A DNA stretch of 64,000 bases, taken from contig LJHR01000024.1 in NCBI GenBank assembly GCA_001296005.1, positions 62,001 through 126,000 on the forward strand. The letters run 5' to 3'. The notes under the pieces are model-generated. The model had not been told where the DNA came from. It made no database searches and saw only the letters and a program-made list of their open reading frames with translations. Numbering within the stretch: the stretch's first letter is position 1; the number at the start of each line of letters is the position of its first letter. The stretch comes from an alpha proteobacterium AAP38 (lineage in GTDB: Bacteria > Pseudomonadota > Alphaproteobacteria > Azospirillales > Azospirillaceae). A program made the position numbers and the translations under genes. This document shows, piece by piece, positions 7,749 through 17,507 of the stretch.

Positions 7749-9886
7749 CAGAAGCTGTAATCCCAGCCGACGGTCAGGGTGCGGCCACGGCCTGCATAAT
7801 AACTCTGATTGTTGGTCAGGCGCTGGGTCTGGCTGTTATAGTCGATGAACTGCCGGTCCAGCAGGTTCTGCACCGACAGTGTCACCCCACCGACGGGCAG
7901 TTCATAGCGGATGGAGCTGTCGACCACGGTATAGCCGCCGAAATGGGCGAAGGTATTCGTGGCCACATTCCCGACATCGCCCGACAGATAGGTCTGCGTC
8001 TGCACCCGTGCCGTGATCTTATCCTGCGCGTATGTTGCTGCCAGGTTCAGGCGGTCGGGGGAGATGTTGGCGCCGTCCAGCTTGCTGTCGACCTTGCCGT
8101 CATCGTTGCTGTCATTCAGCCCCTTCAGATGAGCATAGCCGCCCGACAGGGTCAGGCCGGGCAGCGGCGTCTCGTAGGACAGGTTCAGTTCCAGCCCTTC
8201 GATCTCGATCCGCTGGCGCTGTGCCTCATAAACACCGTTGATGAAAACCAGCAACTGGCCCTTGCTGGAGCTGGACCAGAAATAGGTGGCGCTGCCCTTG
8301 AACGGGCCGTAATCGCCCTCTACCCCGATCTCCTTGTTGTTGGAGATGATGGGGCTGATATCCAGGTAATTGTCCAGGTCGATACCGGGCTTGCCGATGG
8401 CGCGGGTGATCCGGCCCACATCGGGCACCGTGTAGCCCTCGGCATAGGAGGCGTAGGCACGCAGGCCGTCCACCGGCTCCACGATCACGCCGCCATTCCA
8501 CAGCGTATCGCTGAAACTCGGGCTGCCGCCGGAGACGAAGTGGGAACCGTAGGAGGCGAGTGTCGTGTAGTCATCGATGGTGATGCGGGCATTTTCCGAC
8601 CGCACACCGCCTGCCAGCCGCAGCTTCTCATCCAGCAGCGCCAGATTGAGCTGCGCAAAGGGGGCCAGACTGCGGAAATCCGTGGGCGGTACCCATTTGC
8701 GGCCCGTGGCGATCAGGCGCTGTTCGGTGGTGTCCCAGATGGCGTCAAAGCCGACGGTGCCCGTCAGATCCTCAAACCCCGGCATGGCGCGTTCATAGGC
8801 GATCTTGCCGCCCGTCTTACGCGACCGGTTCTGCGACTGATCGAACAGGGTGCCGTTGGGGGCCAGGCGCACATCCTGGAAGGTGGGGATGGGCGACGGG
8901 TCGCCACCATAGGTATCGCGCGATCGGTTGAAGAAAATCTGGCTTGTCAGCGTGCCCTCCGCCAGATCATCGTCGGTCAGCGACAGGGCCACGCTTTCGG
9001 TGCGGTTGGCCGCCGGCGTGCCCGGCGGGTTGCCCTTGATGGACGTGCCGGGGACGCGGGCTTTGCGATCTCCCTGGCCGATCGCCGCGACATAGTCGCC
9101 ATCGCCCTTCAGTTCGAACCGGCTGGTGGTCAGATCCAGACGCGTGCCCTCCCACACCTCATACCCGAAGCGGGCGAAGACATTGGTGCTGGCGCTGTCC
9201 TGGGTTTCGCCCTGGGTGCTGTCCATGCCGATACGGCGACCATTGGCGTCGTAGAACGCGCCGCGCGTTTCATAGGCCGCACCCACGGTGGCATCAAGCC
9301 GCCCGTCGCGTTGGCTGAGCAGGGCTGCCACCTTGCCACCGAAACTGTCGCCTTCGAACCCGTCATTGGCGGTGCCCTGGATCAGGACGCGACCGCTATT
9401 GCCATCGGCCTTGGGCGCGCTCACCGTCACCTGATTGACGATACCGCCGGTGCCACCAATGCCCTGCAACGCGTTGGAGCCGAAAATCACCTCCACCCGG
9501 TCCACGAAGAACGGATCGATGGTGAAGCCATCGCGCGACCCGTCACGCAGGGGCGTGGATTGCGGAATGCCGTTGATGGCGTAAAGTGGCGACCGACCGC
9601 GCAGCGTTTCCCCGGCCCCCGACAGCTTCTGGCGGGTGGGGGAGAAGGACGGGATCAGGGTGGCAACGGCATCCACGACCGACCCGCTGATGGCCGCCTG
9701 CTGCGCCAGATCGGCGCTGCCGATGACATCCACGGTCAGGGGCAGGGCGCTGGCCGGCAGCTTAGTGCGCGCCGCCGTGACGACGATGGCGTCAATATCA
9801 TCCTGTGCCGTTGCCGCCTGCTGTGCGGCGGCGGGAAGGGCGATCAGGCTGCTGCTGATCATCAGGAACGACAAGGACTTGCGCAT
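7748..9886 (-). CDS. TonB-dependent siderophore-type receptor
   Basis: A 712-residue outer-membrane receptor. A signal peptide (about residues 1-21, ending PAAAQQ) is followed by a TonB box (DAIVVTAAR), a plug domain with the conserved YAINGIPQSTPLRDG region and RVEVIFGSNALQG, then a beta barrel ending in an aromatic residue (GWDYSF). The family imports ferric siderophores or other large ligands using TonB energy; the ligand cannot be read. The gene lies upstream of the PepSY protein in the same operon and has a Fur-like box about 50 bases upstream, in line with iron repression. Confidence 0.9.
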   Translation of the reverse strand: MRKSLSFLMISSSLIALPAAAQQAATAQDDIDAIVVTAARTKLPASALPLTVDVIGSADLAQQAAISGSVVDAVATLIPSFSPTRQKLSGAGETLRGRSPLYAINGIPQSTPLRDGSRDGFTIDPFFVDRVEVIFGSNALQGIGGTGGIVNQVTVSAPKADGNSGRVLIQGTANDGFEGDSFGGKVAALLSQRDGRLDATVGAAYETRGAFYDANGRRIGMDSTQGETQDSASTNVFARFGYEVWEGTRLDLTTSRFELKGDGDYVAAIGQGDRKARVPGTSIKGNPPGTPAANRTESVALSLTDDDLAEGTLTSQIFFNRSRDTYGGDPSPIPTFQDVRLAPNGTLFDQSQNRSRKTGGKIAYERAMPGFEDLTGTVGFDAIWDTTEQRLIATGRKWVPPTDFRSLAPFAQLNLALLDEKLRLAGGVRSENARITIDDYTTLASYGSHFVSGGSPSFSDTLWNGGVIVEPVDGLRAYASYAEGYTVPDVGRITRAIGKPGIDLDNYLDISPIISNNKEIGVEGDYGPFKGSATYFWSSSSKGQLLVFINGVYEAQRQRIEIEGLELNLSYETPLPGLTLSGGYAHLKGLNDSNDDGKVDSKLDGANISPDRLNLAATYAQDKITARVQTQTYLSGDVGNVATNTFAHFGGYTVVDSSIRYELPVGGVTLSVQNLLDRQFIDYNSQTQRLTNNQSYYAGRGRTLTVGWDYSF

Positions 9887-9935
9887 CGAAACCTCTCCTT
9901 TTCAAAACGCCGGGACCCTATGATGGCGGACATAC

Positions 9936-9956
9936 AAATGCAACTCATTATCAATG
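9936..9956 (-). promoter_or_regulatory. Fur-like box upstream of the siderophore receptor
   Basis: On the minus strand the sequence contains GATAATGAGTTGCATTT, which matches the classical 19-bp Fur consensus at 12 positions by eye, including the whole first GATAATGA half. It lies about 50 bases before the receptor start and fits iron repression of the receptor-PepSY operon. An Irr or RirA site would be an alternative in some alphaproteobacteria. The rest of the 9887-10260 interval is AT-rich promoter DNA shared with the divergent receptor. Confidence 0.5.
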
Positions 9957-10260
9957 CTATTGCTGCGGGGCGGGTTTGATGCTGCGGGGGTCTGGCGGTC
10001 GATAGGAGTGTGGTTTTGTTGCAAATATGAAATCAAATAAAAACAGCAAATAAATAAATATTAAGTCGCGTAAATAAAATCTTCATGTCGCAAATGCCAC
10101 AGAGGTTAATAATGAATAAACACTGTTACAATTCACTATTGCAGTAAAATTGGCCCTATACGAGTGTTCCGCCAGTGCCTTGGGGCACATTGACTGAGCG
10201 CGCGCCCGCAAGCTTGCCGAACAGAGGCGCGGCCTGTTGGAACAAGGGGACACAGCAACC

Positions 10261-13200
10261 ATGACACTTTCTGAAAACGTGCGCGGCTCGGTCCGCTCCC
10301 GCCTGCTGCTGGGCGCCGCCTTGGCTGCGGTGCTGGCGCCGATGGGCACCGCCCTGGCGCAGGATGCGATCGAAGAGATCGTTGTGACCGGTTCGCGCAT
10401 TGCGCGTCCCAATGATACCTCCACCAGCCCCGTCTATTCGGTCGGCGCGGCCGAGATCGACGCGCTTCAGCAGCCGGAAGTCGAGAAGATCTTCCGCATG
10501 CTGCCCGTCACGGTTCCCGGCGACGGCCAGAACACCAATAACGGCACCGCCGGCGCCTCCACCGTCGATCTGCGCGGCCTGGGTGCCCAGCGCAACCTGA
10601 TCATGATGGATGGCAAGCGCGTCACGCCGTATAATTTCAACGGTCTGGTCGACGTCTCCACCATCCCGACGGCCCTGATCGAGCGTGTGGACATCGTCAC
10701 CGGCGGCGCCTCCGCCGTGTACGGCTCGGACGCCATGTCCGGTGCCATCAACTTCATCATGAAGGATGATTTTGAAGGCGTTGATGCCAACTACGACTAT
10801 TCCGTCACGGGCGAGGGGGATGGCCACATCCATTCCGCCGACGTGACCGTTGGTTCCAACCTGGCCGATGGCCGCGGCAATGTCGTGCTGGGCATCAACT
10901 ATTCCCAGCGCAAGGGTGTGCAGCTGGGTGCCCGCCCGCTGGGCCAGCTGGGCATTGCCACCGCGACGGGTGCCAATTATCAGAACTTCCTGGATGGCAA
11001 GGCGCCCGATCCGGCCCCGGCGGGTTGCGGTGGTCCCAACTCCGTGGCGGCTGGCGGTTCGCCGACCACGCTGCCGTCGCGCGTCACCATCGCCGGCGGC
11101 CCGGCCCTGGGTCAGTTCCGCGACGATGGCTCCATCGGCGCCAACTGCTCGGTCTTCAACTTCAATCCTTATAACTATTACCAGACCCCGCTGGAGCGTT
11201 TCGGCGGCTTCGCGTCCGGCCATTACGAGATCAACGAGCATGTCGAGGCCTATGGCCGCTTCTCGTATTCCAGCACGAAGAACACCCAGCAGGTCGCCCC
11301 GTCGGGTATTTTCGGCACCACCTTCTTCGTGCCGCTGAACAACCCCTATCTGACGGGTGCCGCCCGCCAGACCATCATCAACGCCGCCAATGCCGGTCGC
11401 ACCGCCGGTACCGTGGTGACGGCGGGCGCCTTCCCGAACTGGGTGGACGTCAACAATAACGGCGTGGTCGATCAGGCCGACGATATCCGTCTGTCGATCA
11501 GCCGCCGTACCGTGGAACTGGGGCCTCGCTCCACCTCCTATGATAACAACGCCTTCCAGTTCCTGACCGGTCTGCGCGGCGACATCATGGAAGGCTGGAC
11601 CTATGATGTGTCGGTGCAGCATGGCGAAAGCAGCCGCACCAACCTTAGCCAGGGCTATACCAACATCACCAATGTCGGCAACGCGCTGAACGCCGTCAGC
11701 ACCACGGCCTGCCGTGGCGGCCAGGGTGGCTGCGTGCCGATCAACCTGTTCGGTGGCTTTGGCTCCATCACCCCGGAAATGGCGGCCTATGCCTCCGCGT
11801 CGGCCATCGACAAGCAACATTACGCCCAGACCATCGTCACCGGTTCCGTCAGCGGCCCGATCGAAGGTCTGGTCAGCCCCTGGGCCAATGACAGCGTCGC
11901 TGTCAGCTTCGGTGCCGAATACCGCAAGGAAACCGGCTCCCGCACGCCCGACGAATGCTGGAAGCTGGCCCCGGCCTCCTGCCTGGGTGGTGCGGGCGGT
12001 AACCTGCGCCCGATCTCCGGCGGTTTCGACGTGCAGGAAGTCTTCGGCGAAGTGCTGGTACCGCTGGTCTCCGGCAAGCCGGGCTTCGAGTCGTTGGACC
12101 TGGAAGCGGCCTATCGTTATGCCGACTATGATCCGACGGGCGTCAACAAGACCTGGAAGCTCGGCCTGAACTGGACCCCGATCGACAGCGTCCGTTTCCG
12201 TGGTTCGCAGCAGCGTGCGGCCCGCGCCCCGAACGTGGGTGAACTGGCTGCACCGCAGGTCGCGGCCCTGCAGAACGCCAATACCGACCCCTGCTCGGTC
12301 GGCAATGCGGCGGCTCTGACGGATGCTACCCTGCGCGCCCGCTGCATTTCCACCGGCATGACCGCCGCTCAGGTCGGTAATGTCGTGGATATCGCCGCCG
12401 GTCAGGTGAACGTGTTCGCCGGTACCGATCTGGCCCGCCTGCCGACCCCGGAAGTAGCCGATACCAGCACGCTGGGTATCGTCCTGACCCCGGATCTGGG
12501 GGCGATCAAGAACACCTTCATCTCGCTGGACTATTACAACATCAAGATCAAGGACGTGATCGGCGCCTTCGCACCGCAGGAAATCCTGGACGGTTGCTAT
12601 GTCGCCGGTGACGCCAGCCAGTGCGCCAAGGTCATCCGCGTCGGCGGCACGCTGACCCTGCCGGGTGCGGGTCTGCAGGCCTTCACGACCAACCTGAACT
12701 ACCTGAAGGCCGAAGGTCTGGAACTGGGCGTCAACTTTAATGTCGACCTGGAGGATCTGGGCGTCGGCGGCGATATGGGCACCCTGATCTTCGCCCTGAA
12801 CGCCAACTACTACCTGACGCAGGAGTCCAAGAGCTCCGACCAGACCCCGGTCCTGGACTGCGTGGGCCGCTTTGGCACCAGCTGCCCTGGCGCCGTCGGT
12901 GCCGGTGGCGTCGGCAGCCCGCTGCCGGAAATCCGCTGGGTTCAGCGCATGAACTGGAATCTCGGCGACTTCACCATCGGTTACACCTGGCGTCACCTGG
13001 GTGGGGTGGAGATCGAGGAGCGTCAGAAGGCCACGACCTTCGACAAGTTCGAGAAGATCAAGGCTTACAACTACATCGACCTCCAGGGTTCGTATCAGCT
13101 GTTCGAGCAGGTGCGCCTCAGCGCCGGCGTGACCAACCTGTTCGAAAAGGACCCGCCGGTGGTCGGCAACGAAGCGGGCGCCACTTCTGCCAACTCGGGC

Positions 13201-13269
13201 AACACCTTCCCCAGCATGTATGATCCGCTGGGCCGCGTGTTCTCGGTTGGTGTGAACGTGCGCTTCTGA
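10261..13269 (+). CDS. Large TonB-dependent receptor
   Basis: A 1002-residue outer-membrane receptor of the Caulobacter/sphingomonad type. A signal peptide ends near residue 34 (GTALA-QDAI), followed by the TonB box IEEIVVTGSRI, a plug with MMDGKRVTPYNFNGLVD and DIVTGGASAVYGSDAMSGA, and a long barrel ending in GVNVRF. The ATG at 10261 has an AAGGGGA ribosome site 10 bases upstream; the TTG 24 bases earlier is not needed. Receptors of this length usually take up saccharides or peptides rather than siderophores, but the ligand is unknown. The gene directly downstream, a membrane-anchored regulator, probably controls or senses with it. Confidence 0.9.
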   Translation: MTLSENVRGSVRSRLLLGAALAAVLAPMGTALAQDAIEEIVVTGSRIARPNDTSTSPVYSVGAAEIDALQQPEVEKIFRMLPVTVPGDGQNTNNGTAGASTVDLRGLGAQRNLIMMDGKRVTPYNFNGLVDVSTIPTALIERVDIVTGGASAVYGSDAMSGAINFIMKDDFEGVDANYDYSVTGEGDGHIHSADVTVGSNLADGRGNVVLGINYSQRKGVQLGARPLGQLGIATATGANYQNFLDGKAPDPAPAGCGGPNSVAAGGSPTTLPSRVTIAGGPALGQFRDDGSIGANCSVFNFNPYNYYQTPLERFGGFASGHYEINEHVEAYGRFSYSSTKNTQQVAPSGIFGTTFFVPLNNPYLTGAARQTIINAANAGRTAGTVVTAGAFPNWVDVNNNGVVDQADDIRLSISRRTVELGPRSTSYDNNAFQFLTGLRGDIMEGWTYDVSVQHGESSRTNLSQGYTNITNVGNALNAVSTTACRGGQGGCVPINLFGGFGSITPEMAAYASASAIDKQHYAQTIVTGSVSGPIEGLVSPWANDSVAVSFGAEYRKETGSRTPDECWKLAPASCLGGAGGNLRPISGGFDVQEVFGEVLVPLVSGKPGFESLDLEAAYRYADYDPTGVNKTWKLGLNWTPIDSVRFRGSQQRAARAPNVGELAAPQVAALQNANTDPCSVGNAAALTDATLRARCISTGMTAAQVGNVVDIAAGQVNVFAGTDLARLPTPEVADTSTLGIVLTPDLGAIKNTFISLDYYNIKIKDVIGAFAPQEILDGCYVAGDASQCAKVIRVGGTLTLPGAGLQAFTTNLNYLKAEGLELGVNFNVDLEDLGVGGDMGTLIFALNANYYLTQESKSSDQTPVLDCVGRFGTSCPGAVGAGGVGSPLPEIRWVQRMNWNLGDFTIGYTWRHLGGVEIEERQKATTFDKFEKIKAYNYIDLQGSYQLFEQVRLSAGVTNLFEKDPPVVGNEAGATSANSGNTFPSMYDPLGRVFSVGVNVRF

Positions 13270-13341
13270 TCCCGGATGGACGGGGCGGTGCCGGGTGACC
13301 GGTGCCGTTCCGACCGGCCAGGATGACATACCCCCGGCGCG

Positions 13342-13377
13342 CAACCCGACCGGTCCCATGCGGGACTGGCCGGGTTG
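13342..13377 (+). terminator. Hairpin after the TonB receptor
   Basis: The arms CAACCCGACCGGTCCC and GGGACTGGCCGGGTTG pair over 16 positions with two G-U type mismatches around a 4-base loop (ATGC). There is no clear T run, only TCATTTC, so it may work weakly or stabilise the mRNA end. Confidence 0.5.
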
Positions 13378-13507
13378 CCGTCATTTCGGATATCATTATT
13401 GCAACGCGGCCTGTGGGGTGGCTGAAATGATTGAAAGTCACGGCGAAACTTAATTAACAAGGCTGTCCGGCAGGACGGCCACGGCCTGCGGAGTGTGGGT
13501 AGCGGTA

Positions 13508-15706
13508 ATGAACCATCTGGCATCCGGGTTCGACATCAATCCTGACCAGGATCTGGTCGTGGGTGATGTGACGATCAGCCCGTCGCTGAACCGGATCGCC
13601 ATGGGCGACCGCCAGCGCCGGGTGGAGCCGCGCATCATGCAGGTGCTGGTGCTGCTGGTTCGCCATCAGGGACAGTCGGTTTCCCGCGACACGCTGCTGC
13701 ATCATTGCTGGGGCGGGGTGTTCGTCGCCGAAGACAGCCTGAACCGCTGCATCTTCCAGCTGCGCCGCGCGCTGCGCGATGTCGGCAGCGTCCGTCTGCG
13801 CGTGGAGACGATCCCGAAATTCGGATATGCCCTGTTCGTGGATGAAGGGGCGGAGGCAGAGGCCGCGCCTGTGGCGACCCCGGCCACCGACGGACAGGAA
13901 GCACCTGTTTCCACCGCCGATACGGATACCGCCCCCGCAGCGGCGGTTCTGCCGATGGGTACGGTGCCGGCCACGGCAGAGGCACGCCGGCTTCGACTGG
14001 CGCTGCTTGTTGCGGTGGCGCTGCTGTCGCTGGCCGTGATCGTGCTGGGTGTGGCCTATTGGCGGGCGGATCGGGCAGAGCCGTCACTGGCCATCCCCGT
14101 TTTCGACGTGCTGCCGCTGACCCTGGAACCGGGGATGGACCTGTTCCCCGCCTTGTCGCCCGACGGGGAGATGGCGGCCTATGCCGCCCGCAATTCCTTT
14201 GACGATTTCGACATCATCCTGCGGGGCACCGGGCCCAATGGCCGGTCGGTGTCGCTGACCAATACGGCCGATCATGACCGGATGCCCGTCTGGTCGCCCC
14301 GGGGGGATGCCATTGCCTTCCTGCGCAGCGACCGCGACTGGAACTGCGCCATCTATGTGATTGCGGTGCCGGTGGGTAAGGAACGCCGCATCGGCGACTG
14401 TGTCGGTGATCAGCTGCCCAATCTGGCCTGGCGGCCCGATGGGCAGGCCATCATCTTTACCGGCGTGCCCGATGCCACCGTGAAGATGTCACGCCTGATG
14501 ATGATGCCGCTGGAGGGGGGGCAGGCCAGCCTGCTGCCGGTGCCGCCGGGCGGCAATGCCGATGACTGGATCCCCGCCTATTCCCCCGATGGCCGCAAAC
14601 TGGCCTTTGCTCGCGCCTGGCCCGACGGCAAGCTGTCGATCATGGTGGTGGACACGCGCAGCGGCAAGGAACTGCACCGGCTGGCCCTGGACAGCACGTC
14701 TGTGAACTTTGCCTGGTCCGTCGATGGACGCGGCCTTTACATGACCAATGCCAGCCGGCAGCGGCGCGGCCTGTGGTATGTCGATCTGCAGACGACGCGC
14801 TGGCAGCAGGTGATGCCCGGCATCGGCCAGCTGGGCCGTCTGGCCGTGGCCAGCCAGCGCGGCAACATGGCCATGGAGATCTACCGTGGTCATGCCGACA
14901 TTATGGAATTCACCTCCGACGCGCATGAGCGCACCCTGCAGGGGTCTGGCGCCAATGAATATGAGCCGCAGCTGTCGCCCGATGGGCGCGCGCTGGCCTT
15001 CGTGTCCGACCGCACCGGTGAGCCGCAAATCTGGCTGGCCGAGGATGACCGTCCGCCCCGGCCCCTGACCAATCTGCCGGGCGCCAACATGAACGGCCTG
15101 CGCTGGTCCCCCGATGGCCGCGCCCTGCTGTTCGTGGCGGAGGTGGCGATGGTCAGCGACCTGTACCGTGTCACCATCTCCGACGAGGCGACGGTGCGGC
15201 TGACCCATGACGGGCATGCCAAGAACGCGCCCGTCTGGATGCAAGATGGCCGTATCCGCATTCCCATCCGGGGGGATACGACCTGGGATATCTGGCTGAT
15301 CGATCCAGCGGGTGCGGCGCCCGTGAAGATCGACGAGAACCGCGACTATATCGACATGTCGACCGATGGTTCCATGCTGCTGGTCGGCAATAGCGGCGGC
15401 ACCAAGCTGACCTGGACCGCGTTGAAGGGGGAGGGCGGTGGAACGCTGGACCTGCCTGTCACGCTGCGCCGGCGCAATGTCGTGGTCTGCCCTGACACGA
15501 TCTATGCCGCCCGCGTCAACCTGCCCTCGGCAGAGGTGGTTGCCGTGGACCGCAAGACCGGGGCGGAACGCCGCCTGGGCATGGTGGCCCGCACCGAAGG
15601 CCGGGGCCAGATCACCGCCGATTGTGCCAATGGATCGGTGATGATGATGCAGTTCGTGGGTCAGGAATCCGATCTGGTCCTGTTGAACCCTGTCAGGCCC
15701 GAGTGA
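13508..15706 (+). CDS. CadC-like membrane transcription regulator with WD40/TolB-type propeller
   Basis: A 732-residue protein. Residues about 10-110 are an OmpR/CadC winged helix (VEPRIMQVLVLLVRHQGQSVSR, then FQLRRALRD and the VETIPKFGYALF wing). An alanine/proline linker and one membrane helix (LALLVAVALLSLAVIVLGVA, about residues 160-185) lead to a periplasmic domain of repeated LSPDG...AF strings typical of PD40/TolB beta-propellers. The layout suggests that ligand sensing outside the membrane is passed to promoter binding inside. It lies 240 bases after a TonB receptor on the same strand, a common pairing in related bacteria. The GTG at 13493 is an alternative start, five codons earlier. 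Confidence 0.85.
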   Translation: MNHLASGFDINPDQDLVVGDVTISPSLNRIAMGDRQRRVEPRIMQVLVLLVRHQGQSVSRDTLLHHCWGGVFVAEDSLNRCIFQLRRALRDVGSVRLRVETIPKFGYALFVDEGAEAEAAPVATPATDGQEAPVSTADTDTAPAAAVLPMGTVPATAEARRLRLALLVAVALLSLAVIVLGVAYWRADRAEPSLAIPVFDVLPLTLEPGMDLFPALSPDGEMAAYAARNSFDDFDIILRGTGPNGRSVSLTNTADHDRMPVWSPRGDAIAFLRSDRDWNCAIYVIAVPVGKERRIGDCVGDQLPNLAWRPDGQAIIFTGVPDATVKMSRLMMMPLEGGQASLLPVPPGGNADDWIPAYSPDGRKLAFARAWPDGKLSIMVVDTRSGKELHRLALDSTSVNFAWSVDGRGLYMTNASRQRRGLWYVDLQTTRWQQVMPGIGQLGRLAVASQRGNMAMEIYRGHADIMEFTSDAHERTLQGSGANEYEPQLSPDGRALAFVSDRTGEPQIWLAEDDRPPRPLTNLPGANMNGLRWSPDGRALLFVAEVAMVSDLYRVTISDEATVRLTHDGHAKNAPVWMQDGRIRIPIRGDTTWDIWLIDPAGAAPVKIDENRDYIDMSTDGSMLLVGNSGGTKLTWTALKGEGGGTLDLPVTLRRRNVVVCPDTIYAARVNLPSAEVVAVDRKTGAERRLGMVARTEGRGQITADCANGSVMMMQFVGQESDLVLLNPVRPE

Positions 15707-15885
15707 TTTTCCGTTGATGCGGTCAGCGCCGAATCTTTCCCTGGTTGCCGCAACGGCATCGGATTTGCCTTAGATTTTCCGAAGGATAGGCCGGGGCGGG
15801 GGAGGGGTGCCCATGTGCCGGAGAAGGGGGTGGGGGCGTGCCCCATCATCCATCTCACCGCCGCGATCATTCCGGAAATGCGCCC

Positions 15886-16024
15886 ATCATCTTTCCATCA
15901 TGTGTCAAAGATGGTCTGATCGATGTCAAATTATATCATCTAAATCAGTGAGTTAGGATAAATCGCAGGCTTTCGTCAGGCGATGATCGGCTTTCAATCA
16001 GCCAATGATCATCTTTCCATCATG
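15886..16024. repeat. 17-bp direct repeat pair in the 15707-16119 intergenic region
   Basis: ATCATCTTTCCATCATG occurs exactly at 15886-15902 and again at 16008-16024, 122 bases apart. The interval between is more AT-rich than its surroundings and includes a TGATCGGCTTTCAATCA stretch of similar flavour. The second copy ends about 95 bases before the small gene at 16120. The arrangement looks like paired binding sites of a regulator, perhaps the MarR-like protein encoded just downstream. I see no gene in this interval. Confidence 0.5.
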
Positions 16025-16119
16025 GTCAGTTCGATGCAGTCCGGCAATCTTTCCCCTGTCGCCGTCACGGATGCCTGAACAATCGGGCAAGGAACGGCAC
16101 AGATCAGTTGGGGGAAAAG

Positions 16120-16365
16120 ATGAAGGACGGAAAACTCCGCCTGAAGGCATGCATCAATATCGAATTCCATACTGAAAACTTCGTCGAGGCGGGTGAGCAT
16201 CAGAAGCGGCTGATCGAGCTGCTGGAAGAGGTGCAGCGCCATTATCCGGACAGTACGCTGGATCTGCGCGAACTGCGCAACCGCACCGCCGCCAATTCCG
16301 GGACCGCACCGCGTCCGCCGGTTACCCGCACTGGCCGTCTGCGTCCCTATGCCAGCGTCGCCTGA
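16120..16365 (+). CDS. Small hypothetical protein, 81 residues
   Basis: The product has a helical first half (EAGEHQKRLIELLEEVQRHYP) and a basic, proline- and arginine-rich tail. No family is recognised. The ATG at 16120 follows GGGGG at 16110-16114 by five bases; the TTG at 16108 overlaps that ribosome site and is less likely. It lies 15 bases upstream of the MarR-like gene, so the two are probably one transcript. Confidence 0.6.
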   Translation: MKDGKLRLKACINIEFHTENFVEAGEHQKRLIELLEEVQRHYPDSTLDLRELRNRTAANSGTAPRPPVTRTGRLRPYASVA

Positions 16366-16380
16366 TAGGGGGATTGTGTC

Positions 16381-16737
16381 ATGCAACGTTATCCCAGCAC
16401 AGCGCTGGCCATCACGCAGGCCCTGTTGAAGATCAATCCGCGCATGTCGCTGCGCACGGCGGCGGCCCTGCTGACCATCTGCGAGAATGAAGGCATCAGC
16501 CAGGCGGAACTCTCCTATCTGATGGGGGAGGCACCCTGCGCCATTAGCCGGGCCATCGATGAGCTGTCGCGCGACGTGGAAGAGGGACGGGGCGATGCCG
16601 CCGGTGCGCTGGTCGAACGCCGGGCCTGGACCCAGGATGCCCGTCTGCGCGTGGTGCAGCTGACGCCGCGTGGCCGTGCCATCCGTGACCTGCTGAACAG
16701 CCAGATCGAGGCGGCGCGCCCCATCGTGGCCGCCTGA
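16381..16737 (+). CDS. MarR-like winged-helix regulator
   Basis: A 118-residue protein with a MarR-type helix-turn-helix (LRTAAALLTICENEGISQAELSYLMGEAPCAISRAIDEL) and a beta wing (ARLRVVQLTPRGRAI). It is shorter than the usual 140-150 residues because the N-terminal dimer helix is brief. MarR proteins usually repress their own operon and nearby genes in response to small phenolic or oxidising ligands; none is identifiable here. The repeated sites upstream of the operon are candidate operators. Confidence 0.75.
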   Translation: MQRYPSTALAITQALLKINPRMSLRTAAALLTICENEGISQAELSYLMGEAPCAISRAIDELSRDVEEGRGDAAGALVERRAWTQDARLRVVQLTPRGRAIRDLLNSQIEAARPIVAA

Positions 16738-16750
16738 ATGGTATAGGTCA

Positions 16751-16869
16751 TGTCCCTCAATCGCCGGCGCCCACATCCGTGGGCTTGCGCGTGGGCTTGG
16801 GCTTACGCGGCACGAGCCGCGCGGCGGCAGTCGCCGCCGTATCACCGGTCAACAATTTTGACCGGTGAT
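16751..16869 (+). repeat. Four-hairpin intergenic element, copy 1
   Basis: After TGTCCCTCAA come four perfect hairpins in a row: 16769-16784 (GCCCAC, loop ATCC, GTGGGC), 16806-16821 (CGCGGC, loop ACGA, GCCGCG), 16822-16839 (CGGCGGC, loop AGTC, GCCGCCG), and 16841-16869 (12-bp arms, loop CAATT). A second copy at 35173-35278 has the same order, loops and lead sequence but different, still complementary stems. Here it lies between the convergent MarR-like and 16871-17209 genes and ends one base before the stop of the latter, so it may serve as a two-way terminator. Confidence 0.7.
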
Positions 16870-16870
16870 A

Positions 16871-17209
16871 TTACCGCATGGCGGTGAGCTGTGCATAATC
16901 GGCGCGCAGTTCGGCCAACCGGCCCGCCGCCGCCTCCGGGTCGGTATCGACCAGTTCCATTGCCTTCTGCACCGCCATCTGCAGGCGCTGATGCGCCTCA
17001 TTTACCACCAGGGCACGGCCAAAGGCGACATTCATCGCCGTCAGGCCGCCCTGCAGGGCACGGCACAGGCTTTCCGCCGACCGCCCCATCCGGTCCACCG
17101 CCGAAACAAGTTCTGGCAGCTCCGCCGTCGCAGTGACCAATTGGTCAGCCAGCATGACTGTGGTGGCCAGGGGTCGTGCCTGAACCGGGAATTGGATGAT
17201 CTCGCCCAT
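16871..17209 (-). CDS. Hypothetical helical protein, 112 residues
   Basis: A soluble, alanine- and leucine-rich protein predicted almost wholly helical (LVTATAELPELVSAVDRMGRS, NEAHQRLQMAVQKAMELVD). It begins MGEIIQFPVQ, a short start seen in many small alphaproteobacterial cytoplasmic proteins. I recognise no family and see no catalytic motif. It stands alone, convergent with the MarR-like gene. The 300 bases to the next gene contain only the promoter of leucine dehydrogenase as far as I can see. Confidence 0.5.
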   Translation of the reverse strand: MGEIIQFPVQARPLATTVMLADQLVTATAELPELVSAVDRMGRSAESLCRALQGGLTAMNVAFGRALVVNEAHQRLQMAVQKAMELVDTDPEAAAGRLAELRADYAQLTAMR

Positions 17210-17507
17210 ACGCGGCCCCTCTTGCCGACTGTCGCGGGGCGTGCCTGCACCCGGTTGCCCACCGTCGCGCGGTCTGTGATTTCGGGCAAGCTATCCATTG
17301 GCACAGTTTCCAGCCGGCACCTGCAAGGCTGCCTTTCGCCGTGCGACAGGAAATTTTCCGAATGGCCGCCGCCGCGTCCGTTTCGTGCAATCCGCCGCCC
17401 AACAACGAAATCGACCTTGGTGCGCTGCCATGCCTAGACTTTGGCCGTCAAAGCCGCCCGCAAAGAAAGGCGGCAGCAGCGATCCATCGGCCCGGAGGCC
17501 CCGCCCC

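Noticed and set aside
10156-13359. 1067-codon open frame antisense to the large TonB receptor
   Set aside because: It mirrors the third-position GC bias of the receptor gene, has no ribosome site or recognisable domain, and its product is low complexity (His/Gly/Arg/Ala-rich).
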